In this document: one piece after another, positions 1-10,000 of the stretch
Layout of the letters: each line of letters starts with the position of its first letter
How positions within the stretch are numbered: the first letter of the stretch is position 1
Assembly: GCA_902779165.1 (NCBI GenBank)
Contig: CACZAN010000001.1
Location: 1-64,000 of the forward strand
DNA length: 64,000 nt
Direction of reading: 5' to 3'
Origin: an uncultured Bacteroidales bacterium
Lineage (GTDB): Bacteria > Bacteroidota > Bacteroidia > Bacteroidales > Bacteroidaceae
Translations under genes and position numbers: made by a program
Notes under the pieces: generated by a model
What the model was told of the DNA's origin: nothing
What the model saw: the letters and a program-made list of their open reading frames with translations, nothing else
Databases searched by the model: none

Positions 1-91
1 GATAGACCTCCTCCCAACTGGTTTGCGCCCACGTTCCCTGCGCGATTGCGCAGAGCAGGGCAAGCATTAATACAATCTTGTGTCTCATCAT
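1..91 (-). CDS. Secreted protein, N-terminal part only
   Basis: This reading frame starts with two adjacent ATGs and runs off the left edge of the window, so only about 30 codons are visible. They encode a classic signal peptide: M-M-R-H-K, then a hydrophobic core (IVLMLALLCAIAQG), then a likely signal peptidase I site at T-W-A-Q, followed by TSWEEVY. It lies about 80 bp downstream of the lipoprotein gene at 173-1012 on the same strand, so the two may be cotranscribed. The mature part is too short to assign a family. Confidence 0.6.
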   Translation of the reverse strand, partial: MMRHKIVLMLALLCAIAQGTWAQTSWEEVY

Positions 92-172
92 GTTATCGTG
101 TTATTTGTTATTTTTCCCTTTTGTTTCGTTGTAGCCAGTGTGGGAGTCGCACCCACACTGGCTTGTGCGCTA

Positions 173-1012
173 TTACAGTTTCACAGCGTCGGGGATGGTA
201 AACAGCAGTCCACCAATGGCATCATAGTACTTCAGCGTCACCAGCTCGCCTGCCTTGCGGCCATAGACGACCATTTGGGTGGAGCCATCGGCAGAGAGCG
301 TAACCAGACCGCGGCACTCCTCATCCACGAAGACACCCACCTTGTTGCCTCCTATGGGCGTGATGCCGGCATGGGTCAGTATGGGCTCCACCGTCACCGT
401 CTTCACCACCGGGTACTTGGCAGAGCCGAGCGTGAAGCCTGCGATGTAGTCATCTTCGGCACCGGTTGAGAGGTCGTAGTTCAGACTGATTTCATCATTG
501 AGGGTGAAGATGTGCTTCAACGTCGCGTTGTAGTATTTCAGGGAAACCTTCACCGTCTCGGAACTCGCCTCGTTGCCATAGATTTTCATCACGAACATGT
601 CGCTACCCATAGACTCGTCGGACACAAAGACAGCAGGCTTGCACAGCCCACGCAGTTCATCGTTGACGAAGAGCGCCATCAAGTCGTCGCCAGAGACGTA
701 AGGTTTCAGTTCATCTTCCAGCTGAATGACCATGATAGTCCAGTTCTCAAATGAGCTGCCGTCCGGTTCAGCCCAGTCGGGGCGTTCCTGATTGTAGTGC
801 CAGTCCATCTGCCACACAGGGAAGTCGTCCACCATTTCCACTGTATAGGGGGCAGCGTTGTCGTTGTCGTCATTGTCACTGTCCTTGCTGCACGCACAGA
901 CCAAGGCGAGACAGGCAAGCAACAGACCTGCGCCCAGCCCCTTGCCCGGGCGGAAGCGCAGCAAGGAAGCGCGCAGGCGGGACATTCCCGTTGTTCTATA
1001 GTTCGTTTTCAT
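173..1012 (-). CDS. Small lipoprotein with two repeated beta modules
   Basis: A 279-residue predicted lipoprotein. A basic N-terminus and hydrophobic stretch lead to a lipobox LVCAC with the acylated cysteine near residue 41, then an acidic SKDSDNDDNDN linker of the kind seen on surface-exposed Bacteroidetes lipoproteins. Met10 is an alternative start and gives a shorter signal peptide. The mature part holds two related modules of about 80 residues, each with an 'F-V-(N/D)-(D/E)-E-(L/C)-R-G-L' strand followed by an 'MxVYG' or 'MKIYG' strand and a 'KYY(N/D)A' strand. Similar strands occur near the C-terminus of the 3882-residue protein encoded just upstream, so the two products may act together on the surface. 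No enzymatic motif is visible. Confidence 0.75.
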   Translation of the reverse strand: MKTNYRTTGMSRLRASLLRFRPGKGLGAGLLLACLALVCACSKDSDNDDNDNAAPYTVEMVDDFPVWQMDWHYNQERPDWAEPDGSSFENWTIMVIQLEDELKPYVSGDDLMALFVNDELRGLCKPAVFVSDESMGSDMFVMKIYGNEASSETVKVSLKYYNATLKHIFTLNDEISLNYDLSTGAEDDYIAGFTLGSAKYPVVKTVTVEPILTHAGITPIGGNKVGVFVDEECRGLVTLSADGSTQMVVYGRKAGELVTLKYYDAIGGLLFTIPDAVKL

Positions 1013-1060
1013 TGTATTCCTTATATATATATAAATATGTGTTGTTAGTACTTTGTTTGC

Positions 1061-1088
1061 CCCCTCCCTCCTCGCGGGGAGGGAGGGG
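1061..1088 (-). terminator. GC-rich hairpin after the giant surface-protein gene
   Basis: CCCCTCCC (1061-1068) pairs with GGGAGGGG (1081-1088), forming a strong stem just past the stop codon of the 3882-codon gene. There is no long T-run, so termination may be partial and allow read-through into the lipoprotein gene. Confidence 0.45.
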
Positions 1089-1096
1089 CAGGGAAT

Positions 1097-4000
1097 TTAC
1101 TTTACAACGACCTTCTTGCCGTTGAAGATATACAGGCCACGTTGAGTTGGCTTCTTCGGCAGGCGCATACCGCTGATGGTGTACCACTGGTCGTTCTCGT
1201 ACTCGGCCTTCACGAAGTTGATGGCCGTGGGCTCGTCGGGTGTGCCGACAACAGCGTTGGTGCGGAAGAGCATCACCTCGGGGGTGGAAGCCACGATCTC
1301 ACCGTCGCGCTCGACGGCGAACCAGAGCTTCTGCTGGGCGTCGCCGGCGATGCTGAGGTAGGCTGGCTCGGACGTAGTACTGAGGATGCCCTCGCCCACA
1401 GCTTCGCCATCGGCGTATGCCACCAGCACATCGCCCTCCTCGGGTTCGAAGCCCACCACGGTCGCCGACAAGCTCATCGTGCTGCGGTGCGGAGCGGCGC
1501 TGCGTGCCGGGTCGGTCATCCATTCTTCGTGGAAGTTACGGATTTGCTCGAAGTACGGATAGGTGAACTCTGCATCGCTGTCGCCCTTGCGCAGCAGCAT
1601 GTAGCCCTCGCCGGGTTTCATATACTGCAGGCTGCCGCGCCAGCGTCCGGTGTTGCCAACCTTGGTGAAGTAGGCGAACTCCGTGTGGCTCTTGATGACA
1701 TCGCCCTGCTGGGCCTGGTCGAAGTAGTCGCTCAATGCGGTCTCCAGGGTCAGGTTGGAGAGCGGTGTGTAGCCGATGGCGTTCCATCCCGGATTCACGG
1801 TGATGGTGCGGTCGTCCTCTGCCTTGATGGCGGTTCCGCCGACGGGGAGCTTGCAGTCCTGCTGCACCTTGATGGCGTAGGACTTCTTGGGCGAGATGAC
1901 CATGCTCTTCGTGCTGTCGGTAGCCATCCAGCGGTTGTTCTTGTAGACCAGCGTCGTGTCGTTGCCCAGGGCAGTCAGGATGTCGCCCTCGTTCCAGGCC
2001 ATGCGGTTGAGCAAGGTGTTCACATCTGTCAGCTGCGGGCTGTCGATGTTGAACGATACCCAGTTCCAGCCCTGGTTCAGGTTGAAGTACTGCACGAAGC
2101 TGTCGCGGGCGTCGAAACGCACGGGCTTGTCGGTGCCCAGCACGGCGCCCTTTTCGAACTTGATGGAATCGGTGGTGGTGAGGACCAGCTCGCGGCCTGT
2201 GTTGTACTGCCACAGGCGGAAGTTCAGGTCGCGGCCGCCGGGTTTGCTGTCATAGACGGTCAGGTAGAGGGCAGTCTCGCCGCTCTGCACGTCGTGGCTG
2301 ATGTTCGCAAAGCCGTGGCAGACGTTCTCGTTGTCAAAGGCGCCCACGATGTCGCGGGAGTCGGTGTCGAGTTCGTCGTAGACAAACACCTGTCCGCTGA
2401 TGCTCATCGAGTTAGCAAGCAGTTCGCCGCTGACGCTATTTGCCCAGTCGGGCTGTTCGCCCTCCACAGTCAGGTTCAGATAGAACGGCTCGGTGAGGCC
2501 ATCTTCATCGGTCAGATAGATGATTTCGTTGTAGGTGCCGATGTTCAGGTCCTTGTTGACAGTGGCCGTGATGGCATCCAGAGACAGCGGTGCCAGATCG
2601 CCGCTGTACTTGCTGAGGGTGAGCCAGCGCGGGCAGTTCTCGATGGTGTAGTTGTGGGCCATGGCACTGTGGTTGTAGAACGGCAGGTCAAGGACCTCAG
2701 CGGAGCCATACTTGATGGTGTAGTCCAGTCGGTTCAGCGCCCATTCCAGGCTGCTGTTTACGACGAAGTAGCTGGCCGTCTGCGGCGAAGCCAACGTGTT
2801 GCCGTTGCGGTCCTCGATGTCGCGCACCGTCACGTAGATGTTGCGGTGGTTCAGGCGCGCAGCAGGCTCGTCGAGGTCCACCAGCAGCTGGTTGTTCCTG
2901 CCGATGAACGAGAACTTCAAGTTCTTCACCTCCTCGTTGGGCACCACGGGGGCAGCGAACTCCTTGTCGAAGTGCGGCAGCACGGCATCTATCTCGTCGG
3001 CGAACAGGTAGTCGCGCACCAGCGTGTTGGTGGGCTCCTTCGTCAGCGGGTCGAGCTGATAGCGCGGCTGACCCTTGTCGTCGAGGTAGAGCTTCTTGCT
3101 GTAGGCGTAAGGCACCAGCTCGATGCTGTTGTCCTTCTGGCGCTCCTGGCGGTCGAAGGCGAGGTATGTGAGCAGACCGGCCTCGTCGCCGTTAGGAGCC
3201 TTCGTAGCGTAGGTGCTGATGAGCTGCTGCGGCAGTGCCTGCGCGAAGAACATCAGCTCGTCCACGTTGCCCGTCAGGGCGTCGTCGCCGTCGATGACCT
3301 CCACTTCGCCGTTCTCCTTCACGACGTTGTAGCGCGTGGCGCCGATGAGCGGATAGCCGCCGCTGATGCCGCCGAGCGAATCGGCCTCGAAGGTGGTGAC
3401 GAGTTCCTTGTCCATGTAGATGTTGGCCACGTTGCGGCCGCGGCTCACCGTCATGGCAAAGTTGTGCCACCCGCCGTCGCTCCAGTTGCCAGGCACCTCG
3501 GTCTCGATGCCATTGGAACGGAACGTCAGCTTCGAATCATCGAATCCGATGCGGAACAGGTTCTCGGCGCCGTTGTCTTCCTTCAGGCCGCGGCCGTTGG
3601 AGAGCAGTGTGCCGCGTCCGTCGGCATCCGTCCTGAACCAGAACATCAGCGAGTAGTCCTGATCGGCAGTGCGGTTCAGGGCATTCTTGTCGAGCAGCAC
3701 ACCCTTGTCGGACTTCTGCACTCTCAACGACAAGCCGTGCGGGATGGCCCAGGAAGCACCCATCATAAGGGCATTGGCGCCCTGAGTGCAGTCTTTGACA
3801 TATAAGCCAGAGCCTTCGTTCATCGGGTAGTAGTCCACGAGGTCCTTCTCGTAGCCCGTCAGACGCTGGCCGCCGTAGGTGGTGCCGATGAGGCCACCGT
3901 CCATGGCACGATACCACAGGCGGGCTTCCATCATGCGGCCTTCGTAGAACTGGCTGTGCGTGCGGTCCTGCTCGTTGGTGCGGCCGAAGATGAGCGTGCC

Positions 4001-7000
4001 CGTGCCGTTGTAGAGCGACGACAGTTTGTGGCGGCCGATTTCCACGCCACCCTTGAAGAATGTCAGCAGGCTGTCTGTCTGGTTGAGCGTGACGGCCACC
4101 TGGCGGAAGGCATTCTTGCCGATGACGGAGTCAGACACGAAGGTCTGATCGCCCACCACGGCCTTCAGCTTGAAGTCCTTGGTCAGCCACAGCTGCAGCT
4201 TCTGGCCGTTGGTGCCGTGGGAGAAGAGCGGCATGTCACGACCCGTCTCGGCGGGCTTGATCATCAAGTCGATGGTCAGGTCCTTGCCACTGAAGTTGCG
4301 CCGGGCCTCGGTCTCTACGCTGGCCTGGCCGCTGAACTGCACGCTCACCATCTCGGAGAGCGAGTTGTTGTTCACCTCGCCCTTCACCTCGAAGTTGGTG
4401 ATGGCCGAGAGGTAGTTGTACTCTATGTCTTCCGAGAAGTTGAAGATGATGTCGTCGCCCTGCGTGAGCAGTCCGCTCTTTGGCTCTGGTGTGCCGAAGA
4501 GCTGCGGGCGTCGGGTGTCCTTGATGCCGCTGATGACCTTCGACGAGGTAGTGAGGAAGTCGCTGCCGTTGCGGCAGAAGAGCACGGCACGCAGGTCGTA
4601 GGTGCGCTCCATCACCCAGCCGTCGCCGTAGAACTCGGTCACGATGTTGCCGTTCTCGGGTATCAGCTTCCTCACGCCGTTGGCGCCCGCCATGAGCGAG
4701 TCGCTGGCGTAGAACGAGCAGAGGTTTGTCCACGAGTCGTCGCCGCGCTGTGACTCCTTGTACTGGAACTCGATGTGGTCGAAGTTGTGCTGGTGGCGGT
4801 CGAAGCCGTTGATGGTGACGGGCAGGTACCAGCCGCGCTTGGAGTCCACCTGGGCCATGGTGTTCAGCACCCACTTGTCGCCCGGTGCGGCGATGTTCAC
4901 GCCGCCGGCCTCGCGCAGGAAGTGCACGTCAAAGGTGGTCACGGCCAAGGCATTCTCCGGGTCTGTCGGCGACATCACGCCGATGGCCAGCTTCTCATAG
5001 TCGAAGCCCTGGCCGGCACGCACCTCCATCTGCAGCATCGTCTCTGTGCCCGGCACGACGGTGATGGTCATGCCGCCGGTGGTCAGCGGCTGTCCGTTGA
5101 TGCTGATCTTGGCGCCGTTCGGATTCAGCTGGTCGGCAGCGAAGAGCTGCAAGACGGTCAGGCCATCGGTGGCCTCGGGCTTCTCGCTCTCGTTGGAGAC
5201 GAAGACCATGAAGTGGGCCGCGTCGTTGACAGACACACCGCTCACGCTCTGCTTATCGAGGCGGATCTTCGGGTTGCAGATTTTCAGCGTGCGGGCGTCG
5301 AGCACCTTGCCGGGGTCATAGAATTGCGTCTTGCGCTCGTCCTCCCAAGGATTAGCGGTAGAACCGCCACGGGTGCGGAATACGAATCCGCGCGGACCCT
5401 GGATCTTGTCTTCCTTCAGCGCCTTCTGCACGTAATACTGCACGTCCTCGGTCAGCGTGTTATAGTTGAAGTTCGTGAATACATCAGTAACTCCCGCGAA
5501 CTCGTCGTTCTCGTTGACCGGTATTTTCGTGCGGTAAACATCCACGTTCAGATGGCTGCTCGCGTCGGGGGCGATGGTGAAGCTCTCCGTGCGGTTGTAT
5601 GCTTTCGCCTGAGAGTCTGCACCCACCGTATTGAACAATGCCACGGGAACAAGCGTCCACTGGAACAGGTCGCCGGAGAAATACACTTCCGACTTGGTGC
5701 CCCTGTTCATATTGACGTTCGAGCCGTCAGCGGTCGGAGTTGTCCAGGTTTTCATCTCTTGCAGCGAAAGGGCAATACTGGATGCCAGCGTAACACCCAG
5801 TGATGTGGCCGCAGTGTAGTAGGTCAACGCCTTGGAGCCGGCGCCGAAGTAGTCAACCTGCGTGGCGATGGGGAAGTAATTCATCCACGAGGTGGAGAAG
5901 TTACTGTCGAAGGTCTCGCTGTAGTTCACGCCCGCAGTTCCGGCCACGTCGTAGTTGGCAACCAGGTCGTGGGCGGTCATCTTCTCGCCCTCGTTCTGGG
6001 CTATCATCTGTATCCAGGCCTTGATGGTCTGATACTTCTCAATGACCTCGTCGCTGAAGTCCTTAGACGTCTTACCCTTGGGCAGCACCACAAGGTAGTT
6101 GATGCCTTTCTCGGCCTTGTCGATGGTGTCGTTGTAGGTATGACCGTCGATCTTCTTGCTGTTCACCACGGCGAACAGGGAGTCGGTGGGTTCGCGCAAC
6201 GACAGGTAAACGGGCCGCTGGGTGCTGTTGGCAATCTTCTGGGCATCTTCCTTGGTGCCGAGATACATCAGGTCAACAATCTCCTTCGCCTTGTCGGGGA
6301 TAATCTGCGTGAGGATTTGCTTCTGCGAGTAGACGAACTGCGACTGCACCTTCGGACCGTAGCCCAGTGCCACGTCGCGTATCAGGTGGAATTTCTCCTC
6401 CTTACCGTTCTTGCCGATCCGCGTTCCGCTGGCAATCTCGACGACGGTGCCATAATCGATGGTCTTGCCGACGTCGGAAACCATGGCTCCATCGGGAGCC
6501 GTGCGGGCAATGATGGCGTTGTACATGCTGTCGGTCACGGCACGGATGGTGGACATCGGGGTCACCACGACGTTCTGCACCGTGCCGATGTACACGTCGG
6601 CATCGGCACCCACCATGCTCGGGTCGCCACTCGTGCTGACGGCGTTGTTGAGGGCCATCGTGTAGGAGAAGGCCTTGCTGCCCTGTGCATTGTACATCAG
6701 CTGGTCCACATCACCTTCGTAGGCATCGCCCATATAGATTGGACCGACAGCCGTGCCGGAACCTTGCGGTGCGACCACGGAGGCCGACACGGTCTGCAGC
6801 TTCTTGCCTTCCTTATAGGAGAAATACAGGCCAGCCGAAATCGTCATGTTCATCATGTACGTATAGTTGAGCGTGGCGCCCTTGGCCAGGGTGTTCGTGC
6901 TGTAGGAACCCGGCGGGTCGCGCAGGATGTCGAACAGCACGGGCTGACCCTCGGAGAGTACGGTCTTGGCCTCGCCCACGGGGAACATGTTGAGCACGTA

Positions 7001-10000
7001 GCCATGCAGGGGAGCGGCCTCGTAGAAGGTGCCATCGCGCTCCACGGTGAAGGAAACCGTCTTCAGGGCATTCAGGCCCGTCAGCAGCGTGGTGGTCTGG
7101 TCGGCCTTCAGGGTGAACAGGGCACGTCCCAGGCTGTCGATTTCCACGGGAGGCTCAAAAAGTGTTTTATCCGAGAAGGCTTTCATGCCATTCTGCATCC
7201 GTGCCTTGCCTCCGCCCAGCGTCACGAGATCTATCTTCCCGGTGGCCGGATTGTTGTTGTAGAGATAGCGCTCGGCCACTTGCAGCTGGATACGGTACTG
7301 GCGCTCCATGCTGAACACGGGGTAGTCGAAGCTGTAGAGAGCCTGTGTCGAGTCAAGCGGGTTCGGGTAGGCCAGAGGAACCTCGGCCATGTCGCCGTTT
7401 AGCTCGGTAGCCATGTAAGATTTGTCGCCGAAGTAATTGAAGGTGTCGTAGCCCAGCTGCTTGTAGGTGACCTCCAAGGGATTGTGGAAGATGCGGTTGT
7501 AAACGGCATGGTAGCTGGCCGTGGGATTTTCCACACGCATGGTGTCCACATCCTTGAAGACGCCCATATAGGTAGTATCCTTCGGGGTCAAGCAATTGGT
7601 AAGGTCGATGACCTCACTCACCTGACCTTCCTGGAACAGGGTCGGGTAGCCGGTGCAATAGACCTGCTGCACCTTCCAGCGCACGGGCGGCAGCATGAGC
7701 ATGTATTCACCGGTCTTCTGGTCGGGATACACCTCCACGCGCTTGCGCAGGGTCTTCACAGAGGTATAGTGCTTGTCGCCGCCGTGCGGATGACGGACCA
7801 CCTCCTCGCGCTGGGTGCGGTTGGGGTTCAGGTTGTCATACACCAGCCACGACGTGTTGTCGCCCTCCAAGGTGAGCACAATCGTCAGCGAGTCGCCCAG
7901 GTTGTTCTTCGACAGGTTATTCAGCAACGGCTTGCTGCCCTGCTCGTCGCCGCCGACCACGCGGCCGGTCAGCCTCACCTTCGTGGCGTCGTAGAAATAG
8001 ATGCCAGCCACGTCGCTCGTGATGTTCTGCTTGCCGGAGTTCTTATACCAGCCGTCGTTCGTGAACACGTGATTATCCATCACGGCCTGTATGCTGTTGT
8101 CACCCTCCATCAGGCGGAAGGAGAAACTGCCGTCGTAGTCGGTCTCCACGAGGTCGCCCTTGGCGTTGTGGATCTTCCTGCCGTTGACGAGGAAGTTGAC
8201 ACCCTTCACAGGGATGCTCGTGCCGTCGTACATCACGAAGCCCGAGAAACGCTTGCCGCTGGTGATGATGAACTCGTGCACAGTCTCGTTGTTGCTCGTG
8301 GCGTTGAAGGTCACCGAGTAGGCATCCACCTCCAGACGGAGAACTTCGGAGGTCACGGGTTGCACCTTGTAATCTACAGCCGTCTTGCCTTGGTACGACA
8401 ACTCGTCGCATTCGAAGTAGCCGCTCTCGTCGGTCCTGACGCTCGTCACCTTCTTTCCATCATAGATGATGTCCACCTCGACATCGGGAGCGCCCGTGCC
8501 GTCGTTGTAGCGCACGTAGCCCTCCAAGCGGCCGGTGTGCTTACACTCGCCGGTCTTCTCCTGAGTCTCGCTGGTGCTGATGCCCTCGCAGTCGTTAACG
8601 CCGATGACCTTATATTCATACGTGGCCAGTGGCGACACGCTGGTGTCCTCGTAGCTCAGCTGGTCGATATTGGTGGCTATCTCTTTCCACGCATCGTCGC
8701 CCTCGCCTTTGACACGGCGCAGCACCTTGAAGTAGTCGATGGGGTTGCCGTCAGTGTTCCAGCTCAGCAGCACGCTGCTCTGGCGCGTCTGCGTCAGCAG
8801 CTCCGGATCGATGGTGCCGGTATTCTTGTGGTAGAAGAGGCCGGTCAGTTTTGTTGCTAAGTCAGAGACGTTCTTGTTGATTTCCTCATACTTCGGGGTG
8901 ATGGGCACTAGCTTGCCGCCATCCATCTGCCAGCCGGTGGGGAAGTAGCTCAGCAGGCTGTCCTCCGAAAAGACGACGTCGGACACCGGAACAGTGAGCA
9001 TAATGGGAACAGCCTTTTTGTTCACCACCTGCCAGCTGGCGCTGCCAAGTAGCCCGACCACCTGGCTTGCAGTCTCGTCGGTAAGGAGCTCTTGGTCCTT
9101 GCTCTGTGAGAACTTAGGCACCGCCTTGCCATCAACCACCTCCCAGTTGTCAGAGCCAAGAGCCTTGACATGTTCAGCCGCATCATCTGTGGAGAACACA
9201 CTGACGTCTGTTTCTCCTTCAAGCATCTTCTTTGTTGCCCAGCTATTGATGACAGATAAGCTGTTATCTGAATAGGCCCACGTCTTACTTCTGCCGTTTG
9301 AATTACCATTATATTCAGGAGCGAAGAAGCAGTCATCTAACATTACTTTTTCAGCATAACTGTTGTCGCTCACGAAGCCATAGAAGCGACTGTCATCACC
9401 TTCAAATTTGCCATCAAACTTACAGTCGTTCAATATAGCTCTACCACTAGACCCGATGCGGGATATGAAGCCTGCAAGATGCCAATCACCATTATTGCTT
9501 ATAATGCTAATCGAAGAGATGCAGCTGTTGACTCTGACCTCGTGATACGACTTTACTTCACCTATGAGTCCGCTAGCATAATCAACTCCAGTCGAGATGG
9601 TGCCAGCTGTATGCAAGCTGTTGAATGTGGCATCGCTGACATACCGGAAGGGAGCAACTCGACTGCGGTTGCTTGACGGCGAATTGAAGGTCAGCGTATG
9701 GCCGTTGCCATTGAAGGTGCCCCTGAAGGGAGCCCATTCTTCATCACCCACAGACGTTGTGACGGTGATGTCGGCATCGAGAAAAACCGTAAAATCGCTT
9801 TTGCCTCCGGCTTGGTCCACTCGGCTGCGGAGGGTTTCCCAGTCCGCAGCACTTTTGATAGTTATATTGTTGCCCCCGAAGAATTCCGTGGCCTTGCAGT
9901 CTGTTACTGACAGCTTGGCCGACTGACCCGGAAGCTCATTGATGCGTGCCCACGTCTCGCACTGGTCTGTCTTGGTATCGATGCGGTCGGGGGCAAAGAG

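Noticed and set aside
1142..9000. Long plus-strand frames opposite the giant gene, up to 887 codons
   Set aside because: They are antisense shadows caused by codon bias in a GC-rich long gene; translations are low-complexity, rich in Val, Ala, His and Gly, with no domain.
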